Assembly (NCBI GenBank): GCA_023230525.1
Contig: JALNXE010000073.1
Span: forward strand, 1 to 21,630
From: Desulfobulbaceae bacterium
Lineage (GTDB): Bacteria; Desulfobacterota; Desulfobulbia; Desulfobulbales; SURF-16
Length of the DNA: 21,630 bases
Direction of reading: 5' to 3'
The position numbers and the translations under genes were made by a program. Below the pieces are notes generated by a model that was given only the letters and a program-made list of their open reading frames with translations, was not told where the DNA came from and searched no databases. Shown in pieces: positions 15,266 through 21,630 of the stretch (the stretch's first letter is position 1; each line of letters opens with the position of its first letter).

Positions 15266-15269
15266 ATGA
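14991..15269 (+). pseudogene. Possible decayed gene upstream of the thioredoxin, interrupted by TGA
   Basis: After a TAG at 14988-14990 one frame stays open for 62 codons to a TGA at 15177-15179, then continues to a TGA at 15267-15269. The translation looks protein-like (for example DHDPVRRSYEQIISIFFSRA and HLAEDIILLQRLINE). The final TGA overlaps the thioredoxin ATG as ATGA, a pattern typical of coupled genes. There is no ATG, GTG or TTG start before the last few codons preceding the internal TGA, so it cannot be an intact gene. It may be a remnant or chance; a selenocysteine reading is not supported without a start codon. The family is not recognised. Confidence 0.25.
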
Positions 15270-15802
15270 GCTGGGAAATAAATCATAAGTTTGCTGTTCG
15301 TTCCGCCCTCCTGTTTTTTCTGATCAGTTTTTTGCTGGCCGGCTGCGGGCAGGAAAAAGAAAAATATCCGGAAAAGGCTACCTTGAACCGCCTGGCTCCC
15401 GATTTCACCTTGACCGATATTCAGGGGCAAAAGTGGCAACTTTCCGACCTGCGCGGCAAGCTGGTTTTCATTAATTTCTGGGCAACATGGTGCCCTCCCT
15501 GCCAGGAGGAATTGCCTTCCATGGAAGCACTCAACCAGGGCATGGACAAAGGCAGGTTTCAGATGCTGACCATTTTAAGCAATGACAACCCCGACCTTGC
15601 CCGAAGGCTCGCGGACAGGATAGCTCTTACCTTCCCGATTCTCATTGACCCCGACTCCAATGGCGCCGCACAATATGGAATTACCGGGGTGCCGGAAACT
15701 TTTATTATCGATTCACAGGGAATTTTACGGGAAAAGATCATCGGCCCCCGCAACTGGAACTCTCCGGCTGCCCGGCAGATGCTTGGCAAATATCTTCCGT
15801 AA
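15266..15802 (+). CDS. TlpA/ResA-like lipoprotein thioredoxin
   Basis: The 178-aa protein is a membrane-anchored periplasmic thiol-disulfide protein of the AhpC/TSA-thioredoxin type. A basic N-terminus and hydrophobic stretch (about 11-24) end in the lipobox LLAGC with the lipidated Cys27. The thioredoxin fold follows from APDFTLTDIQG (about 44-54), with the redox motif W75-C76-P-P-C79 in FINFWATWCPPC and the cis-Pro in GVPETF. Proteins of this kind reduce disulfides for cytochrome c maturation or other periplasmic targets; the target here is unknown. An AAGGAAG site (15250-15256) lies 9 bases before the ATG. A likely terminator follows, so it is probably transcribed without downstream genes. 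Confidence 0.92.
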   Translation: MSWEINHKFAVRSALLFFLISFLLAGCGQEKEKYPEKATLNRLAPDFTLTDIQGQKWQLSDLRGKLVFINFWATWCPPCQEELPSMEALNQGMDKGRFQMLTILSNDNPDLARRLADRIALTFPILIDPDSNGAAQYGITGVPETFIIDSQGILREKIIGPRNWNSPAARQMLGKYLP

Positions 15803-15867
15803 CTGCCGGCACCTACCCCTAAACCTCGCTATAGCGGGCAAAAATTACGCCTCCACCCAAAGGTACG

Positions 15868-15889
15868 GCCTGCGGCCAGGCAATTTTTC
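15868..15889 (+). terminator. Rho-independent terminator after the thioredoxin gene
   Basis: GCCTG (15868-15872), loop CGGC, CAGGC (15877-15881), then AATTTTTCT. The stem is short but GC-rich and followed by a T-run. It lies 65 bases after the stop. Confidence 0.5.
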
Positions 15890-16226
15890 TCAGGAACCAT
15901 TGCCCCCTCGCTGCTTGCTTTGGCGGGGGAAAGCTGCCGGCAACTTCAGATTGAATTCCAGCACCGCTCAAGATTACGCCACCCTTCCTCTGCCCCTCCC
16001 GCTCTGTACCCCTCTAAAAGAGGACACCTCTCCCGGTAGAAAAAAATTCCGGCTTCTGATTTTTTTTAAGACGATACCGGACCAGACAGGGGCGAGTTGC
16101 TTACCGGACAGTGAACCCGAACAGCGATGAGAGGTCCAGCCTGCTCCAGCCGAACGGGAAACCGCAGAGTACCAGCCAAACGGAACCAATAACAAAAAAA
16201 AGGTGCTATTCCACTATTATCGTTAC

Positions 16227-16258
16227 AAAATATGTTCCATCAATGATTGACATATTTT
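16227..16258. promoter_or_regulatory. Nested inverted repeats at the putative operon promoter
   Basis: AAAATATGT (16227-16235) and ACATATTTT (16250-16258) form a perfect 9-bp inverted repeat with a 14-base spacer. Inside it is a smaller palindrome, TCAATGATTGA (16240-16250). Both overlap the TTGACA at 16247-16252. A T-run follows, so an AT-rich terminator is the alternative to an operator. Confidence 0.45.
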
Positions 16259-16276
16259 TTTTTAAATGCGTAAATT
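16247..16276 (+). promoter_or_regulatory. Probable sigma-70 promoter for the chemosensory operon
   Basis: A consensus TTGACA (16247-16252) is followed after 18 bases by TAAATT (16271-16276). It would give a leader of nearly 400 bases before the first cheW ATG. No other good promoter is seen closer to that gene. Confidence 0.45.
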
Positions 16277-16440
16277 AAGGAGTCTGCAGTACTACCTGTA
16301 ATGCAATACAACAAGACGCTTCCTTTATTATCAAGGCGGGGAAAACAATATGATTAATGAGAGATATTTCATACAGCTCGCCCCGGTGAACGCACCAAGA
16401 AACCTGACAAATAACAAAGTTCCATTCCGGGAGGACACGC

Positions 16441-16515
16441 ATGACTGCAGATTTACGCCGGTCCTCCTCCAGGACAGACCGGAAAACAGCCTTTCCTGCC
16501 AACCCCAGCAGATGA
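16441..16515 (+). other. Short ORF (24 codons) with strong ribosome-binding site in the leader
   Basis: GGGAGG (16429-16434) lies 6 bases before an ATG opening a 24-codon frame, rich in Arg and Ser, that ends at TGA 16513-16515. The signal is better than that of the cheW gene downstream. It could be a leader peptide, the truncated start of a lost gene, or chance. A longer overlapping frame at 16350-16547 (65 aa) has a weaker start and no recognisable features. Confidence 0.25.
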
Positions 16516-16570
16516 ATCTCTTCTGTAACTGCCGGTTTTCAAGTTAATGCTTGCTTTCCACCCTGATATC

Positions 16571-16590
16571 ATAACATCATCTGATGTTAT
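16571..16590. promoter_or_regulatory. 20-bp perfect dyad, candidate operator upstream of cheW
   Basis: ATAACATCA (16571-16579) and TGATGTTAT (16582-16590) are perfect mirror half-sites around a 2-base centre. A 2-base loop is too tight for an RNA hairpin, so a dimeric DNA-binding regulator fits better. It lies about 81 bases before the cheW ATG. The cognate regulator is unknown. Confidence 0.45.
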
Positions 16591-16671
16591 CATTTATCGC
16601 ATGCTGGAGTTGCGTGTCATGTGTTCCGCTACCTTACTCCTTGTTTTCTCAAAATTTCTGCAAAAACATCT

Positions 16672-17133
16672 ATGGATCAGACAAATTGCTATTGTATTTT
16701 CAGGATTGATGACCAGTTGTTTGGCGTTGCCGTTTCCGGAGTGGAAAAGATTATTCGGGCTGCAGCCGTTATCCCTCTGCCCGACGGCCCGGATACAATT
16801 ATCGGGCTGCTGAATGTGGAAGGCCGCATACTGCCGGTTGTCGATATCAGGAAAAAATGGCGCCTGCCGGAACGCGGCATGGAAGCCGATGACCGCATTA
16901 TTCTCTTCAAAGCCGGAGCGCTCGTCAGTTTTATTGTTAACGGAGTGATAGGCGTTGTCCAGTTTGATCACCTGAAATTCCATCAGGCCGGAGAGATTCA
17001 CCCCGGTTTGGAACACTATATTGAAGGTGTGGGAAAGGTCGACAACAGCAGCGTGATTATTCTTGACATGGCCCGTTTTTTCAACGATCAGGAATTCAGC
17101 TATATGGAAAAAATTACGGCGGATCATGCATAA
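16672..17133 (+). CDS. cheW: CheW-like coupling protein (WspB position)
   Basis: The 153-aa protein is a single CheW domain that links chemoreceptors to a CheA-type kinase. It has the typical opening CIFRIDDQLFGVAVSGVEKI (about 8-27), the IGLLNVEGRILPVVDIRKKW core (about 44-63), and closing strands up to SVIILDMARFF. The ATG at 16672 was chosen because the domain starts right after it. A GTG at 16621, preceded by GGAG, would add 17 residues that do not look like CheW. Neither start has an ideal ribosome-binding site. It overlaps the cheR start by 8 bases and is the first gene of the operon. Its order before a CheR-TPR gene matches WspB. Confidence 0.88.
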   Translation: MDQTNCYCIFRIDDQLFGVAVSGVEKIIRAAAVIPLPDGPDTIIGLLNVEGRILPVVDIRKKWRLPERGMEADDRIILFKAGALVSFIVNGVIGVVQFDHLKFHQAGEIHPGLEHYIEGVGKVDNSSVIILDMARFFNDQEFSYMEKITADHA

Positions 17134-18697
17134 AGTTCTTCCACAGATGGAGAAAGAGATCCCGTATTACCTGATGGTCCTGCTTAATAACGTGATCAGG
17201 AAAAGCATCGGTCTCTATTTCCCGGAAAACCGCTGGCCGGAGCTGCAACGCAAAATCATGATGATGGGGCGGGATCTGAACCTTGGCGACGCGACAGCTA
17301 CTGTTCAATGGCTGCTGGATCTCCCCCAGCAGCGGAAACGTGAAGAGCTGCTGACCTGCTATCTGACCATTGGGGAAACCTTTTTTTTCCGTGATCAGGA
17401 GGTATGGAACCTCCTGAAGCAGACCATCATTCCTGAAAGAATGGCGGCAAAAACGGAAAAGGATCGAAAATTAACCCTCTGGAGCGCAGCATGTTCCTCC
17501 GGTGAAGAACCTTATTCAATAGCCATGACCGTTGCTCAGGTTCCCGCTCTTGAGCAATGGGATGTAACCATCCTGGCCACGGATATCAACAAAGAGTTCA
17601 TTACCAAAGCAAAGAAAGGCGACTACAGCAAATGGTCTTTCCGCAACATGAGTCCATGGCTTGTATCCAAGCACTTCAACAAAAAAAACGACAACTGCTA
17701 CAGCATCGCACCATCCCTGAAAAACACGGTGACCTTTGTCCTGCTCAATCTGGCGGGCAATAGTTATCCCTCCGACATGAATCATACCTCGGGTGTTGAT
17801 GTCATCTTCTGCCGCAATGTTCTCATGTACTTTCCGCCGAAACTCCGGCTACACGTCATCAACCGTCTCTTCATGGCCTTGAACCCGGACGGCTGGCTGC
17901 TGCTTGCCGCAAGCGAGATAGGTTTCATCGAACATCCGGGGCTCAACGGAGAACATATCGACGGGGTGCATGTATTCCGCAAACAGGAACCATTGCCGGC
18001 GAACCGCAGGAAACATTTTCAGCCTTCCGCAACACAGGCGGGAGCGGTTCAGCCGGTCAAACACGGCAACCGGAAACAGACGCCGATTCCTTCCGTGGCC
18101 CGCGCCCGGACAGGGCAACAGGAGCTGACCCGAGCAAAGGCAAACTCTGAGGAGAAAAAACCGGCGGAAAGAGAGCAGAGTGCCTCTCTCATGGAGCAGT
18201 ATCACGCGGCTGATAAACTCTTTCAGGAAAGATGCTATGAAGAGGCCCGGACAAAACTGCAGGAACTGCTGGAGGGCATTGAGCTGCAGAATGTCTGCTA
18301 TTTCAAGACCAAAGTGCTGGCGCTGCTGGCCAAAACTCACGCGAATCAGGGTAATCTGACCGAAGCCAGGAACCTTGGCGAACAGGCCATTGCCATGGAT
18401 AAACTTAATACCGACTATTACCATTTTCTTGCCACGGTCTGCCAGGAACAGGGGGAAAAGCAGGAGGCGATCAGACTGCTCAAACAATCGCTCTATCTTG
18501 ACCACGACTTTGTGTTGGCCCACTTCCAACTGGCCAGCCTGGTAACCGATCAGACAGAGGCAAAAAAATATCTCAAAAACACCCTCTCTCTGCTGAACTC
18601 TCTTCCTCCGGATGCGCTGCTTCCCGGTTCAGAAGGACTGACGGTCGGCCGCTTGAGAGAAACTGCCCAGTCAATGCTGGAAAGAATAGGTGACTGA
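17126..18697 (+). CDS. cheR: CheR-type methyltransferase with C-terminal TPR domain (WspC-like)
   Basis: The 523-aa protein methylates glutamates of chemoreceptors using S-adenosylmethionine. The CheR part (about 1-290) shows ETFFFRD (about 84-90), the SAM loop WSAACSSGEEPYSIAM (about 119-134), the LATDIN acidic loop (about 150-155), and the VDVIFCRNVLMYF block (about 224-236). A low-complexity linker (about 295-365) leads to a TPR-type domain (about 375-515) with the LDHDFVLAHFQLASL block and the closing GSEGLTVGRL typical of CheR-TPR proteins such as WspC. The ATG at 17126 overlaps the cheW end by 8 bases. An ATG at 17147 is an alternative. The CheW gene follows 5 bases after the stop. Confidence 0.92.
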   Translation: MHKVLPQMEKEIPYYLMVLLNNVIRKSIGLYFPENRWPELQRKIMMMGRDLNLGDATATVQWLLDLPQQRKREELLTCYLTIGETFFFRDQEVWNLLKQTIIPERMAAKTEKDRKLTLWSAACSSGEEPYSIAMTVAQVPALEQWDVTILATDINKEFITKAKKGDYSKWSFRNMSPWLVSKHFNKKNDNCYSIAPSLKNTVTFVLLNLAGNSYPSDMNHTSGVDVIFCRNVLMYFPPKLRLHVINRLFMALNPDGWLLLAASEIGFIEHPGLNGEHIDGVHVFRKQEPLPANRRKHFQPSATQAGAVQPVKHGNRKQTPIPSVARARTGQQELTRAKANSEEKKPAEREQSASLMEQYHAADKLFQERCYEEARTKLQELLEGIELQNVCYFKTKVLALLAKTHANQGNLTEARNLGEQAIAMDKLNTDYYHFLATVCQEQGEKQEAIRLLKQSLYLDHDFVLAHFQLASLVTDQTEAKKYLKNTLSLLNSLPPDALLPGSEGLTVGRLRETAQSMLERIGD

Positions 18698-18702
18698 TTA
18701 AC

Positions 18703-19221
18703 ATGAACGATCTGCATGATATTCTCCGTAACCGGGCCAGAGAACTGGCCAGGCCCTTGAAGGTGAAGGAGCAGGAAGGCGATGTTCTGAAAATTGTCGA
18801 ATTCCAGCTGGGCGGGGAAATCTACGGTCTGGAACTTGACCACATCCTTGAAGTTTACCCGCTGCGGGGTCTGACTCCGATACCCGGAGTTCCGCCTTTT
18901 GTCCAGGGGATCATCAATGTCAGGGGGCAGATTGTCTCAGTAATCGATTTACGCATCTTTTTTGAGATGAACTGCCAGGAATTAACTGACAGTACCAGTG
19001 TGATTATCCTGCAGTCAAAAAACATGGAATTCGGCATCCTGGCCGATGCGATTATCGGCATCGATACCATTGCCAAAAAAGAGATTATGCCTTCTCTTCC
19101 CACGCTGACCGGGATCAGGGCTGATTTCCTCAAAGGTGTAAGCAGGGAACGGCTGGTAATTCTCGACGGGGCTAAACTGCTGGCGGATAGCCGGCTGATT
19201 GTTGACGAAGAAGTTGCCTGA
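18703..19221 (+). CDS. cheW: CheW-like coupling protein (WspD position)
   Basis: This second CheW-domain protein, 172 aa, is clearly different from the first. An N-terminal helical extension of about 27 residues precedes the domain, which opens with KIVEFQLGGEIYGLELDHI (about 30-48). The conserved PIPGVPPFVQGIINVRGQI segment (about 59-77) and VIDLRIFF follow, and the domain ends near RLVILDGAKLL. Coupling proteins of this type hold receptor and kinase in arrays. It starts 5 bases after the cheR stop, so it belongs to the same transcript. Two hairpin repeats lie between it and the receptor gene. Having two CheW genes flank a CheR-TPR gene is the wspB-wspC-wspD order. Confidence 0.92.
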   Translation: MNDLHDILRNRARELARPLKVKEQEGDVLKIVEFQLGGEIYGLELDHILEVYPLRGLTPIPGVPPFVQGIINVRGQIVSVIDLRIFFEMNCQELTDSTSVIILQSKNMEFGILADAIIGIDTIAKKEIMPSLPTLTGIRADFLKGVSRERLVILDGAKLLADSRLIVDEEVA

Positions 19222-19240
19222 AACCGGTTTACAAATGCTA

Positions 19241-19292
19241 AGGAGCCGTAACGAAATACTCTCATAAAAAAGCTTATTTCGTAACGGCTCCT
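19241..19292. repeat. Palindromic AGGAGCCGTaACG repeat, copy 1
   Basis: AGGAGCCGTAACGAAATA (19241-19258) pairs with TATTTCGTAACGGCTCCT (19275-19292) with one mismatch; the loop is 16 bases. It starts 19 bases after the second cheW stop. It lacks a T-run after the stem, so it is not a standard terminator. Confidence 0.8.
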
Positions 19293-19342
19293 AAGCCGTT
19301 GTAATAAAATGTTATCGTCCTCTGGTTCTCAGAGACGGCATA

Positions 19343-19369
19343 AGGAGCCGTAACGATATAACGGCTCCT
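19343..19369. repeat. Palindromic AGGAGCCGT repeat, copy 2 (short)
   Basis: AGGAGCCGT (19343-19351) and ACGGCTCCT (19361-19369) form a perfect 9-bp stem with a 9-base loop. It is a shortened version of copy 1 and ends only 7 bases before the receptor gene's AGGAGG site, so the folded RNA could affect translation of that gene. Confidence 0.75.
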
Positions 19370-19376
19370 AAATATC

Positions 19377-19382
19377 AGGAGG
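19377..19382 (+). promoter_or_regulatory. Ribosome-binding site of the receptor gene
   Basis: A consensus AGGAGG lies 10 bases before the ATG at 19393 and just after repeat copy 2. It fixes the start against later Met codons at residues 4 and 10. Confidence 0.65.
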
Positions 19383-19392
19383 AAAAACAAGT

Positions 19393-21435
19393 ATGAGACA
19401 GATGATAAAAGTGAACCTGATGCGGCAGATGATATTCTTTTATATCACCGGGGCAATGTTTGCCATCGGAGTTGTTGCTGCCACGACCTTCACTTATTCC
19501 AAGACTTGTCTGCAGAAAAACTACTTCAGGCAACTTTCCGCAGTCAATGAGATCAAACGAAAGCAGATTTTAGGCTATCTGCAGGATAGAAGCAATGATC
19601 TGAACATTCTGGCTCAATCCGCCGATATCATCGATTCTTTTGATAAACTTAAAAAATATCATGATGCGGGCGGTGGGGATCCGACCGGTGATTATGACAT
19701 CAGCACAGCGGAATACAAAAGGATTTACACCGAAATCGACCCCTATTTCCGCAAATATCTCAACGCCTATGGCTATGCCGATATGTATTTCATCTGCGCC
19801 GCCCACGGACACGTCATGTACACGGTATTGCGCAAGGGTGATCTCGGCACCAATCTCAAGGTCGGTCCCCTGCATGACTCAGGCCTGGGGCAACTCTGGA
19901 CCAAAGTGACCAACGAGAAAAGGACCGTTCTTGTTGATTTTTCCCGATATGCTCCATTTAATAACAATCCCGCCATCTTCATCGGCACGCCTGTCTTTAA
20001 TGAATCCGGATCTATATCCGCCGTTCTCGCTCTGCAGCTCAACATCGAGCAGATCAATGAAATCATGCAGGAAAAAACAGGCATGGGCGATACCGGTGAA
20101 ACCTTTATGGTAGGCAATGATTATCTCATGCGTTCCGACTCCCGCTTGACCGATAATCCGACGATTCTGCAGCAGCCGGTAAAAACAGAAGCGGTCAACA
20201 AAGGTCTGCAGCATGATTACGGCGAGGCGATTACTACCAATTATCGAGGCACCGATGTATTAAGCAGCTATAGCCATGTAGGTCTCAATGAACAGATGGA
20301 CGCAAACTTTGACTGGGTCATCGTCTCGGAAATCACCAAAGATGAAGCTTTTGCGCCAATCAAGTACCTTGCCATAAAAACCGCCTGGCTTGCCCTGGGC
20401 CTGGTTACCCTTTCAAGCCTGGTCGGCTACTCCATTGCCAAAACAATCGTCAAACCCCTGGCCCATATGTCAGACCTGTTTTCCCGGGTTTCCAAAGGTG
20501 ACCTGACCGTCACCGTTGAGCGGACAACCCGGCAGGATGAGGTTGGGATGCTGACGAACGCAGCGTATCACATGGTCGATACCCTGCGTAATCAGGTGGA
20601 GCAGATCAGAGAGGGCACCAACCGCCTGGCCTCATCCATCACGGAAATATCTTCTTCAGTTGCTCAGCTTGCCACCAGTTCCACGGAAACCTCGACCACC
20701 ATTGTCGAAGTGGGCAGTACCCTGGAAGAAGTGCGTCATACGGTTCAGCTCTCCGACGCCAAGGCCAAGCAGGTGGCCGAGCAGGCCAGCCAGGCCAGCC
20801 AGATATCCACGGCGGGTAAACGGGCTTCCGAAGAGGCCGTGGAAGGTATGAAAAAGATTAATGAGGAAATGGAATACGTGGCTGACAGCATCATCCGCCT
20901 CAGCGAACAAACCCAAAACATAGGAGAAATCATAGGCGCGGTAAACGACATCACCGACCAATCCAATCTTCTGTCAGTCAACGCCGCCATCGAGGCGGCC
21001 AAAGCCGGGGAGTATGGCAAGGGTTTTGCCGTTGTCGCCCAGGAGGTAAAAAGTCTGGCTGAACAGTCCAAAGAGGCAACCAGTCAGGTCAGATCCATTC
21101 TCAATGACATCCAGAAAGCAACCAGCGCTGCGGTAATGGCCACCGAACGGGGCAGCAAGGCGGTGAAAGCCGGCATGAACCTGACTGGTGAAGCGGGTGA
21201 TACCATCGCCACCCTGGAAAACACCATGGCGGAATCCTCCCAGACTGTCGGCCAGATCAACGCCTCCAGCCATCAGCAGCTGGTCGGTATGGATCAGCTG
21301 GTCCTGGCCATGGAAAACATCAAGGACGCCACGGCCCAAAACGTCGACAGCACCAAACAGCTGGAAAATGCCACCCATGATCTTGATGAGCTTGCCCGCA
21401 GTCTCAAAATGATAGCGGAACGCTTTACGGTATAA
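19393..21435 (+). CDS. Methyl-accepting chemotaxis protein with periplasmic Cache sensor
   Basis: The 680-aa receptor has a first membrane segment (about 14-34), a large periplasmic double-Cache-type sensor (about 40-318) with the MGDTGETFMVGNDYLMRSDSR segment (about 231-251), a second membrane segment (about 326-348), HAMP (about 350-402), and a long coiled-coil signalling domain. The hairpin tip reads ITDQSNLLSVNAAIEAAKAG (520-539) followed by FAVVAQEVKSLAEQS, which is the kinase-contact region. Gln/Glu pairs flanking it are possible CheR sites. It follows the CheW-CheR-CheW genes and probably serves them as the WspA-like receptor. The ligand is unknown; Cache domains usually bind small metabolites. 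No C-terminal CheR-docking pentapeptide is seen; the protein ends in AERFTV. Confidence 0.95.
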   Translation: MRQMIKVNLMRQMIFFYITGAMFAIGVVAATTFTYSKTCLQKNYFRQLSAVNEIKRKQILGYLQDRSNDLNILAQSADIIDSFDKLKKYHDAGGGDPTGDYDISTAEYKRIYTEIDPYFRKYLNAYGYADMYFICAAHGHVMYTVLRKGDLGTNLKVGPLHDSGLGQLWTKVTNEKRTVLVDFSRYAPFNNNPAIFIGTPVFNESGSISAVLALQLNIEQINEIMQEKTGMGDTGETFMVGNDYLMRSDSRLTDNPTILQQPVKTEAVNKGLQHDYGEAITTNYRGTDVLSSYSHVGLNEQMDANFDWVIVSEITKDEAFAPIKYLAIKTAWLALGLVTLSSLVGYSIAKTIVKPLAHMSDLFSRVSKGDLTVTVERTTRQDEVGMLTNAAYHMVDTLRNQVEQIREGTNRLASSITEISSSVAQLATSSTETSTTIVEVGSTLEEVRHTVQLSDAKAKQVAEQASQASQISTAGKRASEEAVEGMKKINEEMEYVADSIIRLSEQTQNIGEIIGAVNDITDQSNLLSVNAAIEAAKAGEYGKGFAVVAQEVKSLAEQSKEATSQVRSILNDIQKATSAAVMATERGSKAVKAGMNLTGEAGDTIATLENTMAESSQTVGQINASSHQQLVGMDQLVLAMENIKDATAQNVDSTKQLENATHDLDELARSLKMIAERFTV

Positions 21436-21464
21436 GGAACTTGGAAATTTCAAAAGTACCATTT

Positions 21465-21516
21465 AGAAGCCGTTACGAAATAACATGGCGATTTTTTCAA
21501 TTTCGTTACGGCTCCT
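21465..21516. repeat. Palindromic AGGAGCCGTaACG repeat, copy 3
   Basis: AGAAGCCGTTACGAAAT (21465-21481) pairs with ATTTCGTTACGGCTCCT (21500-21516) with two mismatches, loop 18 bases. It starts 30 bases after the receptor stop and is clearly the same family as copies 1 and 2. Confidence 0.8.
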
Positions 21517-21630
21517 TATACCCCTTGTATCTTGAGGAGAATGAATAAAGAATTTTTTATGTTATGATTCAGTTTCGTTTTCGGGCACGGCGACGCAGCC
21601 TGTTCCCCCTTGGGGCCAATAAGCCCGTCC
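21517..21630. other. Unresolved end of window
   Basis: GAGGAGA (21534-21540) is directly followed by an ATG that opens only an 8-codon frame. Its TGA overlaps an ATG at 21564 that stays open to the window end (22 codons, Arg-rich). The site is too close to the first ATG to serve it well but is spaced too far for the second. Minus-strand frames are also open here. I do not call a gene. Confidence 0.3.

Larger units (their letters stand above)
15803..16671. other. 869-base non-coding region before the chemosensory operon
   Basis: It holds a terminator for the thioredoxin gene (15868-15889), a probable promoter with overlapping inverted repeats (16227-16276), a short ORF with a strong ribosome-binding site (16441-16515), and a perfect dyad (16571-16590). 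From about 15890 to 16200 I see no gene; the plus frame 15645-16130 and the minus frame 15974-16195 have low-complexity, Pro/Arg-rich translations and no start signals. This may be decayed sequence. Confidence 0.5.

Noticed and set aside
15645..16130. Plus-strand frame of 161 codons after the thioredoxin
   Set aside because: It begins inside the thioredoxin gene in another frame, runs through the terminator, and has Pro/Arg-rich, non-protein-like composition.
20770..20810. GCCAGCCAG tandem repeat in the receptor gene
   Set aside because: It is explained by the repeated Ala-Ser-Gln codons of the coiled-coil signalling domain.

Overview
The window looks like chromosome of a Gram-negative anaerobe of the Desulfobacterota (former Deltaproteobacteria), perhaps a Desulfobulbales-like lineage. 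The reasons are lipid A genes (lpxB beside a Gfo/Idh/MocA oxidoreductase), many PAS/GGDEF/HDOD/chemosensory genes, a YkgJ cysteine-cluster protein, and dispersed palindromic repeats of the ACCACAGAGCAC type. The taxonomic call is inference from gene content; no rRNA or other marker gene is present.

Layout. 1-2079 (+): the 3' end of a leuB-type dehydrogenase, a palindromic repeat element, then trmJ and mutY only 5 bases apart. 2176-5448 (-): a stand-alone CheY-like receiver, lpxB, an oxidoreductase overlapping lpxB by 13 bases, a second copy of the palindromic element, and an unrecognised 172-aa protein. 5803-7710 (+): an AcuI/YhdH-type reductase and an HDOD protein. 7785-8792 (-): a PAS-GGDEF protein whose GGDEF domain looks catalytically dead but keeps its I-site. 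8962-9630 (+): a YkgJ-family protein. 9719-11371 (-): phosphoglucomutase. 11721-14670 (-): two exported proteins of unknown family, apparently one operon. 15266-15802 (+): a lipoprotein TlpA/ResA-like thioredoxin. 16672-21435 (+): CheW, CheR-TPR, CheW and a Cache-HAMP methyl-accepting protein.

How the genes work together. The last block has the gene content of a Wsp-type alternative chemosensory pathway (WspB-WspC-WspD plus a WspA-like receptor). Its kinase, methylesterase and output are not in the window and may follow downstream. A candidate promoter with nested inverted repeats and a separate 20-bp perfect dyad lie in its long leader. The receptor gene is bracketed by three copies of a second palindromic repeat family (AGGAGCCGTaACG). 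lpxB and its neighbour serve lipid A synthesis; trmJ and mutY serve tRNA modification and oxidative DNA repair.

The least explained parts are the exported protein pair, the AT-rich 595-base stretch between that pair and the thioredoxin (which contains a stop-interrupted coding-like frame), and the two repeat families. I see no tRNA or rRNA, no CRISPR array, no complete insertion sequence and no phage genes.
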